Below, in pieces: positions 43,221 through 51,926 of a stretch of 64,000 nucleotides of DNA (position 1 is the first letter of the stretch; each line of letters opens with the position of its first letter). The position numbers and the translations under genes are program-made. The notes under the pieces are model-generated. The model was not told the DNA's origin, did no database searches, and was given only the letters and a program-made list of their open reading frames with translations. The DNA is taken from positions 62,001 to 126,000 of the forward strand of contig PETN01000016.1 in the NCBI GenBank assembly GCA_002781365.1, written 5' to 3'. Source of the stretch: Sulfurimonas sp. CG01_land_8_20_14_3_00_36_23. GTDB lineage: Bacteria > Campylobacterota > Campylobacteria > Campylobacterales > Sulfurimonadaceae.

Positions 43221-43973
43221 CTATTTATGATGGTTTTTAATCATCTCGTAGGCTTGGTTTATCTCTTGTGTCTTCTCTGTAGCTTTTTGCATATAAGCCT
43301 CATCTTTGCCTTGTGATTTTATAATATCAGGATGGTATTCACGTACAAGTTTTCTGTAGGCTTTTTTAATAACACTCATATCATCGTTTTTACTTACGCC
43401 TAGAAGTTTGTAGGCATCCTCTATGTTTGCTTTAGGATGTATGTTCTTTATCATCTTTTCAAACTGGTCAAAGATAGCATGGTAATGGTCTGGATTGAAC
43501 TCAAAAGCCTCAGCAATTGTCTGAAGAAGCTCCTCTTCACTCTCGCTCACTTCTCCATCAATAAATGCCAACTGAATTAAAAAGCCCATAAACTGTTGCT
43601 GTTTGGATACATCTCGTTTTATAGCTTGCCCTAAAGCGTGTGCAACCCTCTCAACATTCTTAAAATTATCTTTCTCTTCGTTAAAAATCTCTTTTAAGAT
43701 AGCTCTTGTTTTCTCAGGTTGTGGGAAAACAGCTGAGATGTCATCAAACATAATGCCTACAAGTTCCGCTTCAAGTGCATCTACTTTGCCATCAGCCTTT
43801 GCAACTTTTGCAACAAGTGCAACAAAAAGTCCAAGTTCGCTCTGTTGAAGTGACTCTTTAGAGACAGAAAAGTTTTTAAATGCTTCTTTTGAATAGTCTG
43901 TATATTTGGAGTAACTTTTAAAAATGTAGTAAAAAACTGCACCTAAAATCGCAAAAAGTATGATATTTCCCAT
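43221..43973 (-). CDS. TerB-DnaJ (DjlA-like) co-chaperone
   Basis: 250 residues from the ATG at 43973 (MGNIILFAILGAVFYYI), with AAGGAT upstream; the frame is open to 44033. An N-terminal membrane helix is followed by a TerB domain (KVAKADGKVDALEAELV, LAFIDGEVSESEEELL, both acidic metal-site motifs) and a C-terminal J domain with YKLLGVSKNDDM and VREYHPDI (HPD intact). Like DjlA, it probably recruits DnaK to the inner membrane. Its start is near the divergent eamA start. Confidence 0.9.
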   Translation of the reverse strand: MGNIILFAILGAVFYYIFKSYSKYTDYSKEAFKNFSVSKESLQQSELGLFVALVAKVAKADGKVDALEAELVGIMFDDISAVFPQPEKTRAILKEIFNEEKDNFKNVERVAHALGQAIKRDVSKQQQFMGFLIQLAFIDGEVSESEEELLQTIAEAFEFNPDHYHAIFDQFEKMIKNIHPKANIEDAYKLLGVSKNDDMSVIKKAYRKLVREYHPDIIKSQGKDEAYMQKATEKTQEINQAYEMIKNHHK

Positions 43974-44022
43974 TTGTATCCTTCGTAATTTTTTTGCATT
44001 ATACAACATAAGTGTGAATGGG

Positions 44023-44028
44023 TATAAT
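44023..44028 (+). promoter_or_regulatory. -10 element with leaderless layout
   Basis: TATAAT ends 7 bases before the ATG at 44036. Confidence 0.5.
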
Positions 44029-44035
44029 GCCATTT

Positions 44036-44923
44036 ATGAAAATGATAAAAGAGCTAAATTCTGGCGTAAAGTATATGTTGTTAGCATCTCTTATGTTTGC
44101 CTTTATGGGAGCTTTTGCCAAGCTTGCAAGTGAACATATGAGTTCGTTAGAAGTTGTCTTTTTTAGAAATATTGCAGGTGTGATTCTTGTCAGTATGACA
44201 CTCTATAAAAAACCAATGCGTAGCATCGGTGGTAAGCCTTGGCTCCTCTTCTTTCGAGGTTTTATGGGATTTACTGCACTTCTGGCTTTTTTTTATAACA
44301 TAGCAAACATTCCACTTGGCGATGCAATTACATTCTCAAAAACCTCTCCTATATTTACAGCAATATTCGCTTGGATTTTTTTAAATGAGAAGTTATCTCT
44401 TAAGGCTTGGCTAGCGATTGGCATTGGATTTGTTGGAATACTACTCATAACAGAGCCAAGCGGAGTAGGATTTACAAAGTATGATTTGCTGGGAATATTT
44501 AGTGGTATAGGTGCAGCCTTAGCATACACTTCCATAAGAGAGCTGAAAAAAATCTATGATACTCGGGCAATAGTCCTCTCCTTTATGGGAGTAGGAACCG
44601 CAGGACCTATTGTGTTGTTTTTCATATCGTCTTATTTCCACATGCCAGAGTTAGATTTTATCTTAGGTGAATTTGTGATGCCACAAGGTGTAGTTTGGTT
44701 CTATCTCTTAGGTATGGGAATATTTGCAACTATATCTCAACTACTAATGACCAAAGCATACGGTGAGACAAAAGCTGGCATTGTAGGTGCTGTGAGCTAC
44801 TCGAATATAATTTTTGCAATCATGGTAGGCTCTATCATGGGAGATGCATTACCAAGTTTTATGATGGCATGTGGAATCGCCCTTATCATTTTATCAGGAC
44901 TCATGGTCGCACGTGCTAAGTAG
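44036..44923 (+). CDS. EamA/DMT-family transporter
   Basis: 295 residues from the ATG at 44036; an ATG at 44018 upstream lies before and within the TATAAT box and is therefore less likely. Ten hydrophobic segments form two EamA repeats: MLASLMFAFMGAFAKLA with FFRNIAG, and the second with LGIFSGIGAALAYTSIREL. FLNEKLSLKAWLAIGIGFVGILLI is the characteristic loop. It exports or imports small metabolites; the substrate is unknown. Two repeats lie within (44635 exact, 44865 variant). Confidence 0.88.
   Translation: MKMIKELNSGVKYMLLASLMFAFMGAFAKLASEHMSSLEVVFFRNIAGVILVSMTLYKKPMRSIGGKPWLLFFRGFMGFTALLAFFYNIANIPLGDAITFSKTSPIFTAIFAWIFLNEKLSLKAWLAIGIGFVGILLITEPSGVGFTKYDLLGIFSGIGAALAYTSIRELKKIYDTRAIVLSFMGVGTAGPIVLFFISSYFHMPELDFILGEFVMPQGVVWFYLLGMGIFATISQLLMTKAYGETKAGIVGAVSYSNIIFAIMVGSIMGDALPSFMMACGIALIILSGLMVARAK
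44635..44647 (+). repeat. Dispersed 13-bp repeat, exact
   Basis: Exact copy inside the EamA gene, read as Y-F-H-M-P. Confidence 0.9.
44865..44877 (-). repeat. Dispersed 13-bp repeat, 12/13
   Basis: Minus strand reads ATTCCACATGCCA; read as M-A-C-G-I in the EamA gene. Confidence 0.8.
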
Positions 44924-45001
44924 CTTTTAGTTGTACACTTCGTCTGAAGTGAAATAGTATTATTAATTAGATTTTTTATTTTTCAGTTATAAATTAAGTA
45001 G

Positions 45002-45007
45002 TATAAT
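45002..45007 (+). promoter_or_regulatory. -10 element for the flagellin gene; palindrome in the leader
   Basis: TATAAT at 45002-45007. A perfect 12-base palindrome, GAGAAATTTCTC, lies at 45018-45029 between it and the ribosome site GGAAGGA. It could be an operator or a short mRNA hairpin. Confidence 0.5.
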
Positions 45008-45044
45008 GAGCAAATGAGAGAAATTTCTCGGGAAGGATTTTATT

Positions 45045-45824
45045 ATGAGTTTTCAAATTAACACAAATGTTCCATCACTTAACAATGGAGTGAATTTAAA
45101 TCAAAACACTCTACATTTAAACAGAAGTGTGGGTGCTCTGAGCTCAGGCTCAAATTTAAGCCAAGCCTCTTTCGACGCTGCGGGGCTAGCGATAGCAAAT
45201 AAGTTAATGTCTCAGGTTCTAAGCTTAGGTCAGGAGATTATGAACGCTAACGATAGTATTGGGATGATACAAGTTGCTGATGGTGGGATGCAAGCGATTA
45301 GTGACAATACAGATAGAATAAGAGTCCTCACGCTTCAAGCCTCCAATGGGACAATGAATGCTGATAGTCGTGCAACTATTCAAAAAGAGATAGATGCTCT
45401 AGTCGAATCTTCAGATGATATTGCAAACAGTACAAGTTACAATGGAATTGCTCTTTTAGATGGCTCCAACACAACTACAACGAGTGGAGCGGATGCTAGA
45501 AGTTCAGCTCTATTTGCATCTCCTATTGATGTCACAACAGAGGCGGGAAGGAGTGCGGCGCTTGATACTTTGGATACAGCGAACACCAATATAAATGATA
45601 TCCGTGCAACTTTAGGGGCATCTCAAAACCAACTAGAATCGCGTATACAAAATATCTCTCTTACACAAGTGAATGTGGCAGCAGCAGAGAGCCAAATGAG
45701 AGATGTTGATTTTGCAGCAGAGAGTGCGAACTTTTCTAAAAATAATATTCTCTCACAAATAGGTTCATTTGTGCAAAGTCAAGCCAATGCTTCCGCTTCA
45801 AATACAATGAGATTATTTCAATAG
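45045..45824 (+). CDS. Flagellin (short form)
   Basis: 259 residues. The N-terminal D0/D1 (MSFQINTNVPSLNN, GALSSGSNLSQASFDAAGLAIANKL, NDSIGMIQVADGGMQAISDNTDRIRVL) and C-terminal D1/D0 (IRATLGASQNQLESRIQNI, ESQMRDVDFAAESANFSKNNIL and an end in RLFQ) are intact. The central D2/D3 region is only ~50 residues, so this is a minimal flagellin. It is orphaned from other flagellar genes here; fliW, a flagellin-level control factor, lies 13 kb away. Secreted by the flagellar export apparatus and forms the filament. Confidence 0.9.
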   Translation: MSFQINTNVPSLNNGVNLNQNTLHLNRSVGALSSGSNLSQASFDAAGLAIANKLMSQVLSLGQEIMNANDSIGMIQVADGGMQAISDNTDRIRVLTLQASNGTMNADSRATIQKEIDALVESSDDIANSTSYNGIALLDGSNTTTTSGADARSSALFASPIDVTTEAGRSAALDTLDTANTNINDIRATLGASQNQLESRIQNISLTQVNVAAAESQMRDVDFAAESANFSKNNILSQIGSFVQSQANASASNTMRLFQ

Positions 45825-45895
45825 TAATCTCCTTGTGTGAACTTACCCAAAGTAACTATCCCCTACCAAGTAACTTTAGTTTAAAACCATTATGA

Positions 45896-45901
45896 TATAA
45901 T
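45896..45901 (+). promoter_or_regulatory. Extended -10 element for kdsA
   Basis: TGATATAAT gives an extended -10 box with a transcription start near 45908 and a ~30-base leader before the kdsA ATG at 45939. Confidence 0.5.
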
Positions 45902-45938
45902 CATTTCCTATTTTTAAACGGTATTGAAAAGGTAAATT

Positions 45939-46730
45939 ATGACATTATTGGCTGGACCTTGTGTTATTGAGAGTGAAGAAAACATCTTTAAAATAGCTAA
46001 GGCTTTAGAGGTTTATCAAAATGATAACTCTATAGATTTTTATTTTAAATCTAGTTTTGACAAAGCAAATCGGACGTCATTGGATAGTTTTCGCGGACTT
46101 GGTATAGATGAGGGACTTCGGATTTTAGAAAAAGTAAAAAATGATTTTGGCTATAAAATTGTAACAGATGTGCATGAGTCACATCAAGTTGCAGCCGTAG
46201 CAGAAGTTGTAGATATGCTTCAGATTCCTGCCTTTTTATGTCGTCAAACCGACCTGCTTGTGGCATGTGGAAATACAACCAAAGAGGTCAATATCAAAAA
46301 GGGGCAGTTTATCAATCCCCCTGATATGAGATACTCTGTGGCAAAAGTTCTTAAAACCCGTGGTTGTGATGAGGTGAGCTACGAAAACTCTCAAAAGCAT
46401 GGTGTCTTTTTGTGCGAAAGAGGAAGCTCTTTTGGGTATGGAAATATAGTTGTAGATATGCGCTCTTTGGTCATCATGAGAGAGTTTGCCCCAGTTATCT
46501 TTGATGCAACGCACTCTGTTCAAATGCCAGGCGCTTTAGGTGGAAAAACGGGTGGTGATAGCTCAATGGTTCCTTATCTCTCAAGTGCAGCTGCTGCTGT
46601 TGGAGTGGATGGTTTCTTTTTTGAGACGCATTTTGACCCAAGCATAGCACTGAGTGACGGACCAAATATGATAAAACTCGACGAATTACAAAAGTTAATA
46701 ACAAAAATTAAAAAGATTAGGGAGATATAA
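45939..46730 (+). CDS. kdsA: KDO-8-phosphate synthase
   Basis: 263 residues. [42 protein letters not shown] and [10 protein letters not shown] are KdsA motifs. The Cys in [17 protein letters not shown] is in the position of other KdsA enzymes. It makes KDO-8-P for lipopolysaccharide core. It leads the run kdsA-ribH-nusB-mqnC-M16. The repeat at 46261 encodes V-A-C-G-N in a conserved segment. Confidence 0.96.
   Translation: MTLLAGPCVIESEENIFKIAKALEVYQNDNSIDFYFKSSFDKANRTSLDSFRGLGIDEGLRILEKVKNDFGYKIVTDVHESHQVAAVAEVVDMLQIPAFLCRQTDLLVACGNTTKEVNIKKGQFINPPDMRYSVAKVLKTRGCDEVSYENSQKHGVFLCERGSSFGYGNIVVDMRSLVIMREFAPVIFDATHSVQMPGALGGKTGGDSSMVPYLSSAAAAVGVDGFFFETHFDPSIALSDGPNMIKLDELQKLITKIKKIREI
46261..46273 (-). 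repeat. Dispersed 13-bp repeat, exact
   Basis: Exact copy inside kdsA, read as V-A-C-G-N. Confidence 0.9.
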
Positions 46731-46733
46731 AAG

Positions 46734-47198
46734 ATGAATTTGATTGAAGGCAAATTAAAAGTAACAAATGGCAAAAAAATTGCAATCGTTAGTACAAGAT
46801 GGAACCATTTTATTGTAGATAGATTGGTTGAGGGTGCTAAAGATGCATTTGCTCGCCATGGTGGAGTTGAAGAGGATTTAACACATGTTTTAGTTCCAGG
46901 GGCATTTGAACTTCCGATGATTATTGACAAACTTTTAGCTTCTGGAAAATATGATGCTGTTTGTGCTTTAGGTGCTGTAATCCGTGGAGCAACTCCTCAT
47001 TTTGATTATGTTTCTGCTGAGGCAACAAAAGGTATTGCTATGATGAGTTTAAAGTATCAAAAACCTGTCTCTTTTGGTCTTTTAACTACAGACAATATTG
47101 AACAATCTATAGAGCGTGCTGGTACAAAAGCTGGAAACAAAGGGTTTGAAGCGATGACAGTTGTTATTGAGATGCTAGACCTTTATGAGGAGCTGTAA
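46734..47198 (+). CDS. ribH: 6,7-dimethyl-8-ribityllumazine synthase
   Basis: 154 residues. [50 protein letters not shown] and [17 protein letters not shown] are the RibH signatures, with the catalytic His in HFDYV. It makes the direct precursor of riboflavin. Its stop overlaps the nusB start by one base, the ribH-nusB order common in bacteria. Confidence 0.97.
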   Translation: MNLIEGKLKVTNGKKIAIVSTRWNHFIVDRLVEGAKDAFARHGGVEEDLTHVLVPGAFELPMIIDKLLASGKYDAVCALGAVIRGATPHFDYVSAEATKGIAMMSLKYQKPVSFGLLTTDNIEQSIERAGTKAGNKGFEAMTVVIEMLDLYEEL

Positions 47199-47602
47199 TG
47201 GCGACAAGACATCATGCAAGAATGGCTGTTGTAAGCCTTCTATACGCATTTGATTTAGGAAATGGAAATATTGCAGAGCATACGGATGAGATTTTAGAAG
47301 AGAAAAAGATTCGTAACAAGCAAAAAGATTTTGCACTGGCTCTTTTTGCAGGCGTTATGGAAAACCTTGAAGCGTGTGACAAAGCAATTGTAGAACACTT
47401 AAAAGAGTGGGATTTTGAGAGACTTGGAGCGATTGAGAGAGCGACACTTCGTCTTGCTGCTTATGAGATACTCTTTGGTGCACTTGACTCTGCTGTGGTT
47501 ATCAATGAAGCGGTAGAAATCACAAAAGCTTTTGGAACAGAACAATCTCCAAAATTTATCAATGGTGTTCTTGACGCTATCTCAAAAGATAAGCAAGCTT
47601 AA
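47198..47602 (+). CDS. nusB: Transcription antitermination factor NusB
   Basis: 134 residues, normal NusB length. RHHARMAVVSLLYAFDLG, FDRxx-type helices (WDFERLGAIERATLRLAAYEILF) and VVINEAVEITKAFGTEQSPKFINGVLDAI are typical. It binds boxA RNA with NusE to promote rRNA transcription. It overlaps ribH by one base. Confidence 0.96.
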   Translation: MATRHHARMAVVSLLYAFDLGNGNIAEHTDEILEEKKIRNKQKDFALALFAGVMENLEACDKAIVEHLKEWDFERLGAIERATLRLAAYEILFGALDSAVVINEAVEITKAFGTEQSPKFINGVLDAISKDKQA

Positions 47603-47642
47603 GAGAAATTGCTCTAAATCAGAGAGGATAGAAATAATTAAC

Positions 47643-48692
47643 ATGGAAAGATTAACAAAAGAACAGGCACTTGATTTAATTAAAAATGCTGATTTAAAAG
47701 AGCTTGGACGACTAGCAAGTGCTAGAAAAAAAGAGCTGCATCCCAAAGGGATAACAACCTTTGTTGTTGATAGAAATATTAATTATACAAATATCTGTTG
47801 GGTGGATTGTAAGTTTTGTGCCTTTTATAGACATGAGAAAGATGCTGAGGCGTATGTCCTTACCTTTGATGAAATTGATGCGAAGATAGATGAACTTTTG
47901 GAGATTGGCGGAACACAAATCCTTTTCCAAGGGGGTGTTCACCCTAAACTTAAAATCGATTGGTATGAGAATTTAGTAGAACATATCCATACAAAATATC
48001 CGAGTATCACTATCCATGGTTTCTCCTCCATAGAGATTGATTTTATAGCCAAAGTCTCTCGCATTACAGTCGAAGAAGTTCTCATACGTCTTAAAGCAAA
48101 AGGTTTGGCTTCTATCCCTGGTGCAGGTGCTGAGATACTCTCCGATAAAGTGCGTGACATCATCGCTCCTAAAAAAATCGATAGTGAAGTTTGGGTAGAT
48201 ATTCATAGAAAAGCGCATAAACTAGATATAAAATCCACGGCAACCATGATGTACGGAACAGTGGAGAGCGATGAAGACATTATAGAGCACTTCGATATGA
48301 TACGCAATCTTCAAGATGAGACAGGTGGTTTTCGTGCATTTATCATGTGGAGTTTTCAAGGCAAAAATACAGAGCTTCTAAGATTAATCCCTGAGATGGA
48401 AAAACCATCTTCCAACCGTTACTTAAGACTCTTAGCAGTTGCAAGACTCTATCTTGATAATGTGCCAAATATTCAAAGTTCATGGGTAACGCAAGGTCCT
48501 TACATCGGTCAAATGGCACTTCGTTTTGGTGCAAATGATTTAGGCTCAACCATGATGGAAGAGAATGTTGTAAGCAGTGCGGGTGCTGCTTACTCCATGG
48601 CAAAAGAGGAGATGGTACAGTTAATTCGTGATATTGGCGAGATACCAGCAGTCAGAAATACGGCTTATGAAACTCTAGAGAAGTTTGCATAA
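47643..48692 (+). CDS. mqnC: Dehypoxanthine futalosine cyclase MqnC
   Basis: 349 residues from the ATG at 47643; the frame is open back into nusB, but MERLTKEQALDLI is the expected N-terminus. The radical-SAM cluster is in CWVDCKFCAFYRHEKDAEAYVLT (Cx3Cx2C), with ILFQGGVHPKLKIDWYENL characteristic of MqnC. It carries out the cyclisation step of the futalosine route to menaquinone, the main quinone of this phylum. The next gene starts at its last base. Confidence 0.95.
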   Translation: MERLTKEQALDLIKNADLKELGRLASARKKELHPKGITTFVVDRNINYTNICWVDCKFCAFYRHEKDAEAYVLTFDEIDAKIDELLEIGGTQILFQGGVHPKLKIDWYENLVEHIHTKYPSITIHGFSSIEIDFIAKVSRITVEEVLIRLKAKGLASIPGAGAEILSDKVRDIIAPKKIDSEVWVDIHRKAHKLDIKSTATMMYGTVESDEDIIEHFDMIRNLQDETGGFRAFIMWSFQGKNTELLRLIPEMEKPSSNRYLRLLAVARLYLDNVPNIQSSWVTQGPYIGQMALRFGANDLGSTMMEENVVSSAGAAYSMAKEEMVQLIRDIGEIPAVRNTAYETLEKFA

Positions 48693-49975
48693 TGAAATCA
48701 ATAGTAATACTTTTACTACTTTTAGGACAGATGATAATGGCGGCAACTATAGAACATATTGAGATAAATGGTTTGAAAATACCAGTGATTTTTGAGAGTG
48801 ATAAAAGACTTCCACTCGTAACGATGCAGTTTGTTTTTACAAATAGCGGAACAATTACCGACACGAAAAAAGCAGGTTTGGCAAAACTCAGTGCAAAACT
48901 TATGGGTGAAGGGACGAAAGCACTTGGAAGCTCTGCTTTTGCAGATGCTTTAGAAGCTAAAGCGATTCACATCTCTTCCTCAGCAGGAACGGAAACTTTT
49001 GTGATTGAGCTTGGCTGTTTAAAAGAGGAGTTTGAGATAGGCGTACACTATCTCGATACTCTTTTAAAAGATCCAAACTTCACAGAGGAAGCTTTAAATA
49101 GTATAAAAACTACAACCATTGGTAATTTAAGTTCAAAAGTGAATGACTTTGATTATGTCGCATCTAATGAACTTAAATCGCTTCTTTTTAAAGGGAGTGT
49201 TTTGGCGACTCCATCCTCGGGAACGCTAGAGAGTGTTGAAACTATAGAACTCTCAGATGTAGAAGCGTTTGTAAACACAAACCTTGTAAGTTCAAAACTC
49301 ATCGTTCTTCTTGGCGGAGATATTGATTTAGAAGAGGCGAAAGCGAAAATAAAAAGCGTAATAGAAGCGATGCCAAAAGGTGCGTTGAGCGAAGTGCAAA
49401 ACTATAAAGTCGTTGAAAAATCTCAAGAAAGTATTCTAAAAAAAGAGACGCAACAAGCCTATATCTATTTTGGTTCCCCATACAATTTGGCGGTTGACTC
49501 AGAAGATAATTTCAAAGCGAGAGTTGCTACTTTTATCCTTGGCGCAGGTGGTTTTGGTTCTAGACTTATGGAAGAGATTCGTGTGAAAAGAGGCTTGGCG
49601 TACTCAGCCTATGCAAGTATCAATATTGCAAAGTCGAGTAGCTCATTTACAGGTTATTTGCAAACGAAGCTAGAATCACTTGAAGAGGCTCAAAAAACAG
49701 TCAATGAAGTCATCGCTGAGTTTGTAGAAAAAGGTGTCACAAAAGAGGAGCTTGCGCAAACTAAAAAGTTTTTACTTGGAAGCGAACCTTTAAGAGTTGA
49801 GACTATGAGCCAAAGACTCAACCGTACTTTTATGGAGTACTATAAAGGGCAAGAACTTGGACACTCTCTCAAAGAGCTAGAGAAGATAGAGGCTCTAAAA
49901 CTCAAAGATTTAAATGCCTTTATAAAATCTCATAAAGAGATAACTGACCTTTCATACGCAATAGTTACAAAATAA
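48692..49975 (+). CDS. M16-family peptidase-like protein lacking the zinc motif
   Basis: 427 residues with a signal peptide (MKSIVILLLLLGQMIMAA). Both M16 halves are recognised: FTNSGTITDTKKAGLAKLSAKLMGEGT and GGFGSRLMEEIRVKRGLAYSAYAS. The HxxEH zinc-binding motif expected in the N-terminal half is absent (GLAKLSAKLMGEGT), so the protein is probably non-catalytic. M16B partners often come as active and inactive pairs; no active partner is adjacent. Exported to the periplasm. It follows mqnC with a TAATG overlap. Confidence 0.85.
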   Translation: MKSIVILLLLLGQMIMAATIEHIEINGLKIPVIFESDKRLPLVTMQFVFTNSGTITDTKKAGLAKLSAKLMGEGTKALGSSAFADALEAKAIHISSSAGTETFVIELGCLKEEFEIGVHYLDTLLKDPNFTEEALNSIKTTTIGNLSSKVNDFDYVASNELKSLLFKGSVLATPSSGTLESVETIELSDVEAFVNTNLVSSKLIVLLGGDIDLEEAKAKIKSVIEAMPKGALSEVQNYKVVEKSQESILKKETQQAYIYFGSPYNLAVDSEDNFKARVATFILGAGGFGSRLMEEIRVKRGLAYSAYASINIAKSSSSFTGYLQTKLESLEEAQKTVNEVIAEFVEKGVTKEELAQTKKFLLGSEPLRVETMSQRLNRTFMEYYKGQELGHSLKELEKIEALKLKDLNAFIKSHKEITDLSYAIVTK

Positions 49976-50045
49976 TTATTGCAAAATGAAATATTTTAAG
50001 ATGAGATTTTAAAAAAGCGATACTCTTTTGTATCAAGGAGTTAAA

Positions 50046-51884
50046 ATGAATCTCACAAAAGAGCAAGCAGATAAATTTAAAAAACTCTCCATAAATAGTT
50101 GGAGTGAACTCGCTCTGATGATTCCACACGCTTATGAAGATTTCCGTCTTCATGATAAACTTCAAATCCACACGTCACAACTTATAGATGCAACGGTAGA
50201 ATCACTCTATCGTTCTGCGAACTCCATACAGATAACTTTTTATGCACATAACTTTGGACATACGCTCACTGGTGTTCTCTTTCGTCCAAAGCCCTATATG
50301 CTTCATCAGTTTCAAGTAGGTGAGCGAAACTACTTCTATGGGATGGTAGAGTGCAAAGCAGGGCAGTGTAGTATCACTATGCCAAGAAAAGTTACAACGG
50401 TAGGAGAGATTACGCCAAAGTACAAAACAGCCTTAAGAACAGATGTGATGCAGCGTTTTGTGCAAAATAATTTAACGCGTGAAAATCTCAAAGCAGAAGC
50501 TCTTGATGAGGAGATGATAGAGGAGATTTTAAAGCTTCATTTTCCTACAGATGCAATGCTCAAATCAAAAGAGCTAAGTCCAAAAACAGTTTATGCCTTA
50601 AAATATGTAGAGCTCTTTTCACACATGAAACTCCTTGCAGGTACGAGACGCTATTTCAAAGCTTTAGCAAGCCTGCCCTCCTTGGTTGAGGGTGGAAATG
50701 GTAACTATACAGAGTGGGCAGCAACTTTACCATTTAAGCTCACCAATGAGCAGATAGATACTATAGAAGAGATAAAAAAAGATTTAACTAAGGATGTCGC
50801 AGCTAAACGAATGGTTGTTGGTGATGTTGGAAGCGGAAAGACGATGGTTATCTTAGCTTCTGCCGTGATGATGTTTCCTCACCGCTCGATTCTTATGGCA
50901 CCAACAACCATACTGGCAAATCAGCTTTTTGAAGAGGCTCTGAAATTTATTCCACCCTCAACCAAGGAGGGCAGGCATATCAAAATAGCTTTGGTTACTA
51001 ACAAAACTAAAAAGATAGATTTGAGTGAGTTTGATTTTATTATAGGAACACATGCACTTCTTTATAGAGAGCTTCCACATGCTGAACTGGTTATGGTGGA
51101 TGAGCAACACCGCTTTGGAACACAACAGAGAAACCTTTTGGAAAAACTTGTAAGTAGTGGCAAAGAGAAGCCTCACTACTTACAGTTTTCTGCCACGCCG
51201 ATTCCAAGAACACAGGCGATGATAGAGACAGCGCACATTGATGTGAGTATGATAACCTCCACTCCATTTAAAAAAGATATAACAAGCAGAGTGATTCACA
51301 AGAGTGATTTTAAAGATTTACTCCAACATATAAAAAGTGAAGTAGATAAAAACAATCAGGTACTACTTGTCTATCCTTTAGTAGAACAGAGTGAGGTTTT
51401 AGAGTATCAAAGCATCACAGAAGCACGCTCCTATTGGGAAAAGAGTTTTGAAAATGTCTATGTTACGCATGGAAAAGATAAAGAGAAAGAGGAAGTTTTA
51501 CTGCAGTTTAGAGAAAAGGGAAGCATTTTAATTGCTACAACAGTTGTTGAAGTGGGTATCTCTCTTCCAAGGTTAAGCACAGTTGTGATTGTCGGTGCGG
51601 AACGCTTAGGACTCTCAACACTCCATCAGTTACGTGGACGTGTAAGTAGAACAGGCTTAAAAGGGTACTGCTTTTTATACACAAACCAGAATAGCTCCGA
51701 TAGGTTGGAGCAGTTTGTAGAGACAATCAGCGGTTTTGATATTGCAAATCTGGATTTAAAGTTTAGAAAAAGTGGAGATTTACTCAAAGGCTCCAATCAA
51801 AGTGGAAATCAGTTTAAGTGGGTTGATATTGGGGAAGATGAAGAGATTGTTCAAAAGGTGAAAAAAGATTTAAAGATTATTTAG
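50046..51884 (+). CDS. recG: ATP-dependent DNA helicase RecG
   Basis: 612 residues from the ATG at 50046, with AAGGAG just upstream; a TTG at 50028 lies before this ribosome site. The wedge/OB region is followed by helicase motifs: VVGDVGSGKTMVILA (Walker A), MVDEQHRFG (DEQH box) and ATTVVEVGISLPRLSTVVIVGAERLGLSTLHQLRGRVSRTG. It remodels stalled forks and recombination intermediates. It is shorter than the ~690-residue enterobacterial form. A repeat variant (51072) overlaps the codons before the DEQH box (E-L-P-H-A), and an inverted pair follows the stop. Confidence 0.94.
   Translation: MNLTKEQADKFKKLSINSWSELALMIPHAYEDFRLHDKLQIHTSQLIDATVESLYRSANSIQITFYAHNFGHTLTGVLFRPKPYMLHQFQVGERNYFYGMVECKAGQCSITMPRKVTTVGEITPKYKTALRTDVMQRFVQNNLTRENLKAEALDEEMIEEILKLHFPTDAMLKSKELSPKTVYALKYVELFSHMKLLAGTRRYFKALASLPSLVEGGNGNYTEWAATLPFKLTNEQIDTIEEIKKDLTKDVAAKRMVVGDVGSGKTMVILASAVMMFPHRSILMAPTTILANQLFEEALKFIPPSTKEGRHIKIALVTNKTKKIDLSEFDFIIGTHALLYRELPHAELVMVDEQHRFGTQQRNLLEKLVSSGKEKPHYLQFSATPIPRTQAMIETAHIDVSMITSTPFKKDITSRVIHKSDFKDLLQHIKSEVDKNNQVLLVYPLVEQSEVLEYQSITEARSYWEKSFENVYVTHGKDKEKEEVLLQFREKGSILIATTVVEVGISLPRLSTVVIVGAERLGLSTLHQLRGRVSRTGLKGYCFLYTNQNSSDRLEQFVETISGFDIANLDLKFRKSGDLLKGSNQSGNQFKWVDIGEDEEIVQKVKKDLKII
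51072..51084 (+). repeat. Dispersed 13-bp repeat, 10/13
   Basis: CTTCCACATGCTG inside recG; the core CCACATGC is kept. Confidence 0.6.
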
Positions 51885-51897
51885 TTTCCACATGCCA
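51885..51897 (+). repeat. Dispersed 13-bp repeat, exact, left arm of a pair
   Basis: Exact copy starting at the base after the recG stop codon. Confidence 0.92.
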
Positions 51898-51907
51898 AGA
51901 ACTTTTT

Positions 51908-51920
51908 TGGCATGTGGAAA
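51908..51920 (-). repeat. Dispersed 13-bp repeat, exact, right arm of a pair
   Basis: Exact copy ending 6 bases before the convergent HPF stop. Confidence 0.92.
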
Positions 51921-51926
51921 TAACTA

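Larger units (their letters stand above)
51885..51920. terminator. Bidirectional hairpin built from two exact repeats
   Basis: TTTCCACATGCCAA (51885-51898) and TTGGCATGTGGAAA (51907-51920) form a perfect 14-bp stem with an 8-base loop. It fills the whole gap between the recG stop (+) and the HPF stop (-). Confidence 0.85.

Noticed and set aside
46236-46930. Several minus-strand frames opposite kdsA and ribH
   Set aside because: Antisense to strongly conserved genes, with no ribosome sites or recognisable domains.
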